Origin: Candidatus Omnitrophota bacterium
GTDB taxonomy: Bacteria > Ratteibacteria > UBA8468 > B48-G9 > DSTR01
Length of the DNA stretch: 8,613 bases
Reading direction: 5' to 3'
Assembly: GCA_023818865.1 (NCBI GenBank)
Contig: JAMWDF010000099.1
Span: forward strand, 1-8,613
Below are positions 5,721-8,613 of this stretch, piece by piece (positions within the stretch are counted from its first letter, which is position 1; each line of letters opens with the position of its first letter). The notes beneath the pieces are model-generated. The model was not told the origin of the DNA and made no database searches. It was given only the letters and a program-made list of their open reading frames with translations. A program made the position numbers and the translations under genes.

Positions 5721-7334
5721 CTAAATAGTGAAGGGTATTTTTAGTTGGTCAGCAATTTTTCTCCAGCGCTCTTTCATACCAGGTTGATAGCAAAATGGTT
5801 GAAATCCCAGCCGAAAATAAATCTTTATCGCTGGCCACCGCCAATCATCAGTGAGAAGATAAATTCGGCGATAACCTGCCTGGAGAAATCTTCTTATGGC
5901 TGCCTGGCAGACTGCTTGGCCAAGCCCTTTTCCCCGGTGAGCCGGGTCAACCGCAACCCAACCCAGTTCTCCCCCTTCTGGGTGAAACTTGGTTGGATGG
6001 TGGAGAGCACAAGCAGTAGCCACCAGGTGAGACCTTTTATCTTCTACCAGGAAAATCCCGCCGGGAAGAGCTCGCTCCAGTACTGCCGGCAAACTCTTCC
6101 ATCGGGTAAACCCTGCCCTTCTTAGTAGCCGGATGTAGCTGGCCGCATCGCGTAACCGAAAGGTCCTCAACCGGTAGCCAGATGGCAATTGAACATCAGG
6201 AAGAAAAATCTTCCCCGGACACCAGACCATTTGGAGTTGATAGCTATCCCCGGACTTCACCCGGTTAAGGATGGAGGCAGCGTTATCGTGAAATACTGCT
6301 CTGATTTCTTTCCTACTTAGGCCAACTCTCTTTGCTGCCTGGAGAAAAGATAGAATTTCTTCGTAGAGAAAGAAAGTCAGAGATGCTGCCTGCTCACCGG
6401 TTACTTCTTTCAAGTGAGGGTCACCGGAAACATCACCATAAAGACCCTTCGGTACCAAATTGACATATCTGCCCTGCTCACAGATGCGTCTGGTTCTCAT
6501 CCTGGTCACTGGCAGGTCGCTGCCGAAAAGAATTCTCTCCGGGCCCACTGCTTTTATCAGTTGGGTGAAGACCCACTCGTTGGTGTTGGCAGAGATATCA
6601 AAGTAAAGGTTCTTAGTTCCTTTCAAAAAGTTGAAAGAAGAACCAACATCTTCATTGCAGTAAGCGCGGCCAACATGAGCGACAATGGTTTTCATTTTCG
6701 GGTATCTTTGGTCTATTTCCACCAGACATTGTAGGTTCACCAGATCTTTCAGCCGACCTGGTCGGGGCAGGTGAAGCATCAATATCCAACCATGCTGGTT
6801 CAGCACTTCTAGTTGGTTTGGCGGGAAAAAGTCATAGATGCGAATTTCTTCAGGTTTCAATTCCCTCGGCGCCAAACTGAGATAAGACTTGGCTCCAAGG
6901 AATTTCCCTTTGACAATGTTTTCTTCCAGTTGTTCTCCTGACCACCAGGGAGAAGAAAAAATAAGAGAAGGGAAACCAGTACGCCTAGCTATCTTGGCCA
7001 CATAAGAATTGAGCAGCTTTAGATTCCTGAAAGAAGGAACAGGGCTGAAAAGTAAAGGGGTAACTTTCTTATCAGGGAACATCAATTGATAGGTTGACTG
7101 AAGATGAGAAATAGGGTGAATCTTAGCTATCCGGTCAGGCCAGGTGACTGAACGAGAAACTTGGCTTAGTGTCTTTTTAAACCTGACTGGCCAGACATGA
7201 GTATGAATATCAACGAGGGATTCAGGCAAAAAAGGTGAAATTTTTTCCCGGTAAATCTTCCGGTCAAGATTCGTTAATTCAAAAAGGGTTTTCTTTTGAG
7301 ACATAAAAGCGGTTTTTCTGTTTACCCCGACCAT
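5721..7334 (-). CDS. Amidohydrolase_2-type metal hydrolase fused to a GNAT acetyltransferase
   Basis: This 537-residue cytoplasmic protein (no signal peptide) has two parts. Residues about 38-358 resemble amidohydrolase_2 TIM-barrel enzymes: His44 and His46 in VDIHTHVW, His188 in LMLHLPRPG, His220 in IVAHVGRA and Asp273 in ILFGSDLP form the expected metal/catalytic set, and VFHDNAASIL closes the barrel as in this family. Residues about 385-535 form a GNAT domain with the acetyl-CoA loop VDPAHRGKGLGQAV (462-475) and the closing IYFRLGF. The ATG at 7334 overlaps the preceding gene by 56 bp with only a weak GGA upstream; Met11 (7304) is an alternative without a clear site. Overlap implies translational coupling to the URO-D-like gene. 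The substrate is unknown. An assembly fusion is unlikely, because one frame runs through, but a comparison with homologues would settle it. Confidence 0.82.
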   Translation of the reverse strand: MVGVNRKTAFMSQKKTLFELTNLDRKIYREKISPFLPESLVDIHTHVWPVRFKKTLSQVSRSVTWPDRIAKIHPISHLQSTYQLMFPDKKVTPLLFSPVPSFRNLKLLNSYVAKIARRTGFPSLIFSSPWWSGEQLEENIVKGKFLGAKSYLSLAPRELKPEEIRIYDFFPPNQLEVLNQHGWILMLHLPRPGRLKDLVNLQCLVEIDQRYPKMKTIVAHVGRAYCNEDVGSSFNFLKGTKNLYFDISANTNEWVFTQLIKAVGPERILFGSDLPVTRMRTRRICEQGRYVNLVPKGLYGDVSGDPHLKEVTGEQAASLTFFLYEEILSFLQAAKRVGLSRKEIRAVFHDNAASILNRVKSGDSYQLQMVWCPGKIFLPDVQLPSGYRLRTFRLRDAASYIRLLRRAGFTRWKSLPAVLERALPGGIFLVEDKRSHLVATACALHHPTKFHPEGGELGWVAVDPAHRGKGLGQAVCQAAIRRFLQAGYRRIYLLTDDWRWPAIKIYFRLGFQPFCYQPGMKERWRKIADQLKIPFTI

Positions 7335-8457
7335 GTTTCCGGTAGTAGTCTAATCCTTCTATCAAGGTGAGAACATTTTCTTTTCTCGTGCCTGGCGTTA
7401 TGGAGCTGGAAGCGCCCAGACACAAACCTACCGGAGGGCCTTTTTCCACCAGATACTCCATCTCCTGCTTAACCTGGTCCGGTGTACCATAAGGAAGGGT
7501 TCGGGTAACTGAGACCCCAGCGATAATCAGAAGCGAGTCTCCATCCCTTGTCTTCATCCGGCAGATTTTTTCATAGTCCATCCCGAATTCATACTGAAAT
7601 CCCTGAAAACCTTTCACTCCGCAAGCAATCAGTCCAGGAATCATTTTCATCAAGTTACCATCGCAGTGCCAGATTAAGTTCATTCCTGATATTTTGGCCA
7701 CCGGGCTGATAGCTCGCTGGAAATGGGGAAACCAGATTTTCTCCAGGCTGCGGATATCCACCAGGGTACCTCGGGAATCAGCCATGTCGTGGTCAAGCCG
7801 GAAAAGCCGGGGTAAATTTCCCTCCAGGATTGCCCTAACGGCCGCCTGGTTGTTCAATTCGGCCAAGTCTGCCTGCAGTTTAAAGTCTCTTTCAATTATT
7901 TCCGGATAGAGAGCATAAGCCATAAAGTAGTTCTGGTAGCCGTAAGAGCCATAACGGAAACAGGGGAAATTGATAAAACCGTATCCGGTCTTAAGAATTT
8001 CCGGAGCCAGGAGAGATTGGATTCTCCTTTCCTGCTCAATAATCTTCTGGCAATGCCTGAAAGAGTCAAATGCCTCAATGTTCTTCCTCATTTTCGGGAA
8101 AACTATTTTTTCCAGATGTTCCACCACGGCTTCAGGGGAATCAATCACCATTCCGTCCAGTTCTATCTTTTCCTGACCGGTTGTTGGCCCTCTTTGGTTC
8201 TGGCTTTCATAGCCCTGAGAAGTCATTGTCAGAGGATTATCTGGAATAAATTGGTCAAGGAAATTGGTTCCCACCCGCTTTTGAAAGAGAATGTAAGTTG
8301 CTTGAGGGTTATGTTGATAAGTCCCTGGTGTGACCCCAGCGACCTCCTCAAGAATCTGAATATCCATCACATGAATCAGCCAGGAAGGAATGCCAGTGAC
8401 CGGCTTTCTGGCTATGGTATCCAGAACCAATTGCTGCGATTCGCTCAAAGAAACCAT
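7279..8457 (-). CDS. Uroporphyrinogen decarboxylase-like protein (URO-D / MtaA-CmuA superfamily)
   Basis: This 392-residue protein has the URO-D superfamily layout. It opens with LSESQQLVLDTIARKPVTGIPSW, resembling the family start. RLDHDMADSRGTLVDIRSLEKIWFPHF follows, then NLIWHCDGNLMKMIPGLIACGVKG, and it closes with the LPYGTPDQVKQEMEYLV and ENVLTLIEGLDYY helices. True hemE-type enzymes decarboxylate uroporphyrinogen III; corrinoid methyltransferase relatives use a zinc HxC motif. Here the motif reads His264-Cys-Asp266-Gly-Asn, so the zinc Cys position is Asp, and the N-terminal hemE motifs are not seen. Neither reaction can be assigned. I chose ATG at 8457 because GGAGG stands 5 nt upstream. 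A TTG at 8544 with GGGAG 8 nt upstream would add 29 residues that do not look like domain sequence. Confidence 0.8.
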   Translation of the reverse strand: MVSLSESQQLVLDTIARKPVTGIPSWLIHVMDIQILEEVAGVTPGTYQHNPQATYILFQKRVGTNFLDQFIPDNPLTMTSQGYESQNQRGPTTGQEKIELDGMVIDSPEAVVEHLEKIVFPKMRKNIEAFDSFRHCQKIIEQERRIQSLLAPEILKTGYGFINFPCFRYGSYGYQNYFMAYALYPEIIERDFKLQADLAELNNQAAVRAILEGNLPRLFRLDHDMADSRGTLVDIRSLEKIWFPHFQRAISPVAKISGMNLIWHCDGNLMKMIPGLIACGVKGFQGFQYEFGMDYEKICRMKTRDGDSLLIIAGVSVTRTLPYGTPDQVKQEMEYLVEKGPPVGLCLGASSSITPGTRKENVLTLIEGLDYYRKHGRGKQKNRFYVSKENPF

Positions 8458-8462
8458 TTCAT

Positions 8463-8467
8463 CCTCC
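8463..8467 (-). promoter_or_regulatory. Ribosome binding site supporting the 8457 start of the URO-D-like gene
   Basis: GGAGG lies 5 nt before the in-frame ATG at 8455-8457, where family-like sequence begins. It is stronger than the GGGAG before the upstream TTG. Confidence 0.6.
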
Positions 8468-8548
8468 GTCCTGGAAAAACTCTTTCCCTGTGGTGGGAAA
8501 AGGTAAGGTTCTCTAACTGTTTCCCCGTCAACCTTTGAACTCAAAAAA

Positions 8549-8613
8549 TCATCTCCCTTGCTCCAGGGTGAAGTCTTTCACTGCTTTCTCCGGAGAAAGA
8601 CCAGCCTTGACTA
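8549..8613 (-). CDS. C-terminal tail of an upstream gene (partial, unrecognised)
   Basis: Entering from the right edge on the minus strand, one frame gives 20 residues ending LSPEKAVKDFTLEQGR before a TGA at 8549-8551. The composition (charged, helical) looks like real protein, and the position suits the preceding gene of the same operon. It is too short for a family call. Its stop overlaps an ATG (ATGA) whose frame ends after three codons. Confidence 0.35.
   Translation of the reverse strand, partial: VKAGLSPEKAVKDFTLEQGR

Noticed and set aside
8017..8538. Long plus-strand open frame (173 codons) opposite the URO-D-like gene
   Set aside because: It is antisense to a well-supported family gene and its translation shows no domain, so it is a shadow frame.

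Overview
All recognisable genes in this window lie on the minus strand, so the transcriptional order runs from the right edge to the left. No rRNA, tRNA, CRISPR array, transposase or phage gene is visible. The content (cohesin and dockerin modules, a clostripain-type peptidase, a bacterial repeat/InlB-like domain, an RCC1 repeat, URO-D-like and amidohydrolase genes) fits an uncultivated, probably anaerobic bacterium with strong AAGGAGG-type ribosome binding sites and frequent GTG/TTG starts. This is an inference from content; no phylogenetic marker is present.

Right part (about 5720-8613): the tail of an unrecognised gene (stop at 8549), then a uroporphyrinogen decarboxylase/corrinoid-methyltransferase-like protein, then a protein joining an amidohydrolase_2 TIM barrel to a C-terminal GNAT acetyltransferase. 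The last two overlap and look co-transcribed. Both are cytoplasmic enzymes; their substrate is unknown.

Central and left part (210-5661): four secreted-protein genes spaced 15-27 bp apart, with a TATAAT box just upstream of the first. In order they are a small exported protein with a C-terminal type I dockerin; a clostripain (C11) cysteine peptidase with a jelly-roll domain and a C-terminal dockerin; a parvulin/SurA-like export chaperone; and an exported protein with an N-terminal cohesin, a linker, a repeat domain, an Ig-like domain and, on my reading, a second divergent cohesin-like domain at the C terminus. One cohesin protein, two dockerin proteins and a folding factor in one operon-like block suggest a small extracellular complex built on cohesin-dockerin binding, whose visible enzyme is a peptidase rather than a glycoside hydrolase. 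This is the most interesting system in the window.

Left edge (1-209): a fragment of an RCC1-repeat protein runs off the window. It lacks a convincing start, and its open frame passes through a perfect 32-bp palindrome at 111-142. The recognisable RCC1 sequence begins right at this palindrome, so it may mark an insertion, a rearrangement boundary or an assembly junction.
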